Source: Calendula officinalis (taxonomy: Eukaryota; Streptophyta; Magnoliopsida; Asterales; Asteraceae). From it: a stretch of 64,000 nucleotides of DNA. Numbering within the stretch: position 1 is the stretch's first letter; each line of letters starts with the position of its first letter. Shown here piece after piece: positions 60,135 to 64,000 of this stretch. The stretch covers positions 49,874,404 through 49,938,403 of the forward strand of contig OY970822.1 of assembly GCA_963853835.1 (NCBI GenBank). Reading direction: 5' to 3'. The notes beneath the pieces are model-generated. The model was given only the letters and a program-made list of their open reading frames with translations, made no database searches and had not been told where the DNA came from. The position numbers were made by a program, and so were the translations under genes.

Positions 60135-62226
60135 TCATTTTCATCATGCTCTACTTCTTCAACACTATCATCCTTGTGAACAGCACCGTCAACTAATTCT
60201 AGAAAACTTTTTTTTCCACCTTTGGAAACTTTCATTATTTGGATTCATTGAAACAGCATCATTCAAAGCCTGATTGAAACTTTCTTTAAGGATCTCTTGT
60301 TTCTCAAACAAAATTTCTAATTTTCTTTCAACTTCCTGCAAAATAAGATATATTAAAAATGTATATTTTTTATTTTTTTGTAATTTAATTAATTAATTTT
60401 ATCAGTATTTTACCTGTACAGATTTATCTTCAACATAAGGTTCATGTAACTGCCCTTCACCTAACACTACCTCTGTGTCTTCTATAAGTTTAATTTTCGC
60501 AGATGTCCAATGACAAATAACTGGACGTTCTCGCGAAACAGGCATGTGAGCAAATTTGAAGTGATCAACATACATTAGCTGCATATAAAATGATATATTA
60601 AATAACATCATTTAAATCATTTAAATCATATAAAATATTAGAATTATGTCACTTATAACTAAATATGCTGCTGGACCAAAGAAGTAAGAGCTTTGTGAGT
60701 TTGGATTGTATGTATTCTTTATTTTGACAAGACAGTTGAGAAGAAAACCACACCAATCAATTCTGCTAATATCAGTATTTTTCCCAATTCTGTACATTGG
60801 AGAAATGTTACATTTCCCCATTGACGTACCCTCACAGAAAGTATTTATAAACAACAAGAGAAAGTTCATCTTAAATTTAAGACCGCTTCTGTTGTTAGTA
60901 AAATTTTCTCTTTCAACTCTTTCAGTCTTAAATTATCAATTCTTTCAAATTGTTCACTCCATTCATTTATGAAGGTTTCTTGATCATCCTCTTTAATAGG
61001 TTTCTTGTTACAAATATTAATGTCTCCCATTGGTATTCCTAACATGTCATGAACAGATTGTAATGTGACATTAATATTTCCATTTTTTAATTCAATAGCC
61101 ATCTTCTTACTATTGGACTTGCTCAAAACAAAAGAACCAATTTTTAAAGCTATATCAGTCATTTTAATCTTTAAAATTCTTCCAAACCCCATTTCTTTGA
61201 CTGCTTCTTTTTGTTTTGTACTTAATCCTTTACAAATATAGTACATCGATTCAGGAGAACATCGATTATTTAACAGAATGACTTTATCTTCATCAATATC
61301 AGCAGATTTTTTTTTGACTTTTCTTAGATGATCCTTCATTTTTAGATTTACTTTTAGGTATCTTTGGTTTTTTAGTAGCTATCATTTTTACTCTTGATCC
61401 AGGAACCTTTTGAACATTTTCCTGTTCTGGTTCTTCAGTTTTAATATCTGCATAAATGAATTTTAAAATAAACAAAAAATAGATTTCTTTTAATCATGGA
61501 TGATAAAATCCAAAGTTAAATCATACATGATTAAACATCATCTTAAGATTGTTACACAGATTAGGTTAATCATTTATGATTAATTCCAAGTTTAATCATT
61601 TATGATTGTTACATAGAATAGTTTTAATCATCGATAATTAATCAGAAATAATTAATCATCGATGATTAATTTCAAACAGATAAAAAACACTAGGTTTTAA
61701 TCACAAATGATTGATCAGCATCTGTGATTTTTACATAGAATAGTTTAAATCATCGATGATTAATTTCAAACAGATAAAAAAACACTAGGTTTTAATCACA
61801 AATGATTGATCAGCATCTGTGATTTTCACATAGAATAGTTTAAATCATCGATGATTAATCACAAATGATTAATCATCGATGATTAATTTCAAACAGATAA
61901 AAAACACTAGGTTTTAATCACAATTGATTGATCAGCATCTGTGATTTTTACATAGTATAGTTTAAATCATCGATGGTTAATTTCAAACATATAAAACAGC
62001 ATGTTATGAACATCAAAATCGCTAATTCATGTGAAACTTTTGACTCGTTTAATTATACATGATTCAAACATAATCTAACGATGTTTCAGTATTCAAAAAT
62101 CTCAAACATTTATTATCATACAACAAATGGTTACGTTATACAACATAATTTCGATTAATTGTAGGGTTTTCAACTAATACCTTTGTTTGTCAATGGCGGT
62201 TGCTTTTGTTGCTCATCGGTAGACAT
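60135..62226 (-). pseudogene. ULP-associated protein copy E, starts beside the right TIR
   Basis: Exon 1 (62181-62226) encodes MSTDEQQKQPPLTNK; exon 2 runs from 61447 to about 60657, exon 3 is 60414-60578, exon 4 starts at 60335. It has the central domain (RCSPESMYYICKGL, MGFGRILKIKM, SVHDMLGIPMG, INTFCEGTSMGKCN, GPAAYLV) but no PB1-like and no C48 domain. Damage: shifts near 61320 and 60868, and the exon-2 donor is ATAAGT where copies A-D have GTAAGT. It begins about 270 bp inside the right TIR and reads inward, mirroring the transposase at the left end. Confidence 0.8.
61485..61985. repeat. Palindrome array P21, intron 1 of copy E
   Basis: About a dozen copies. The unit AATTTCAAACAGATAAAAAA, CACTAGGTTTTAATCACAAA, GCATCTGTGATTTT is tandemly repeated at about 61668, 61757 and 61883. 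Confidence 0.9.
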
Positions 62227-62363
62227 TTTCTTATAAATGAAGAGATTTTGACTAGAAAGTTAGGGTTTTGGAAGATCGATCGATCGATTGCGTAGAGAGA
62301 GAATGAGGTTGATGTTTTTTAACGCGGAGATTTTGACGGAGGATCTAATTCAAAACCGCTTTG

Positions 62364-63582
<1,219 letters not shown>

Positions 63583-63667
<85 letters not shown>
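63583..63667. repeat. (TA)n microsatellite
   Basis: About 42 TA units. Confidence 0.97.
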
Positions 63668-63671
<4 letters not shown>

Positions 63672-63753
63672 CAAGTATTTTAAAGCTTGCGAGACTTACC
63701 TATAAATAGCTGACATCGGGTTGTCGATTTCATGTGATCAAAGTATAGTGGTT

Positions 63754-63989
63754 TGTTCAAGGAGGTCCAAAATAATTATAAAGTCCCAAGGAACACTTTT
63801 GGACCCTTGGATTAAAAAGATCAATGGTCCAGATTATATCTTCATTTAAAATATTTTTTGTGTCGTGGAAGGGTATAATGCCCCTCCATGTGTAATACTT
63901 ATTATTAATCTTGATTATTGATTAAGTTTGATCTAATGGCTGTAAGTTGTTCCTTGGGACTTTATAATATTAATGTTCCTCCATGAACA
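63754..63989. mobile_element. MITE with about 43-bp inverted ends
   Basis: TGTTCAAGGAGG with TATAAAGTCCCAAGGAACA on the left is matched by TGTTCCTTGGGACTTTATA with CCTCCATGAACA on the right. Non-coding. The target duplication is unclear. It lies outside the large element. Confidence 0.75.
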
Positions 63990-64000
63990 CAATTCTCAAA

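Overview
The window looks like an AT-rich, repeat-dense stretch of a eudicot nuclear genome. The genes have short exons with GT..AG introns and belong to plant families: a FAR1/MULE transposase, ULP-like (C48) proteins with a PB1-like domain, F-box, Agenet/Tudor, and captured CULLIN1 and LRR pieces. The insertions are also plant types: Tourist and Stowaway MITEs, a Helitron ending in CTAG, a non-coding LTR retrotransposon and a solo LTR. The species cannot be read off; Asteraceae or a related asterid is only a guess.

The main hypothesis is that about 1929-62498 (60.6 kb) is one very large Mutator-like element, or the remains of one. Its ends are degenerate terminal inverted repeats sharing GAGTTCC, TTGAGAATT and GTGAGAATGTGAGAAT, and both abut TA runs. 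As in MuDR, a gene starts just inside each end and reads inward: a FAR1/MULE/SWIM transposase on the left (2545-6650, pseudogene) and a ULP-associated gene on the right (62226 leftward). Between them are four more copies of the ULP-associated gene (10.8-13.1 and 14.2-16.4 kb on the minus strand, 25.9-32.5 and 33.2-46.3 kb on the plus strand), a small B3-like gene, an Agenet exon, a run of F-box genes (47.3-56.4 kb, one intact) and an unrecognised two-part gene (57.8-59.2 kb).

The most unusual feature is a short palindrome, TTAATCATCGATGATTAA and variants with fixed arms and a variable 4-nt centre. It is repeated well over a hundred times by eye, in clusters in introns and between genes. I see clusters only inside the 1929-62498 interval. 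They are missing from the elements nested in it (Helitron 18145-23827, LTR element 35793-43831, solo LTR 51325-51897, MITEs). That pattern suggests the palindrome belongs to the large element and that the nested elements arrived later.

Right of 62498, three TA-microsatellite tracts separate two small TIR elements whose tips resemble the large element's tip, followed by another MITE. Left of 1929 are a GGTTCGGTTT-rich repeat, a Tourist MITE and no recognisable gene. Nearly all the transposon genes are damaged. Exceptions by eye are the B3-like gene, the middle F-box gene (248 codons) and most of ULP-associated copy A.
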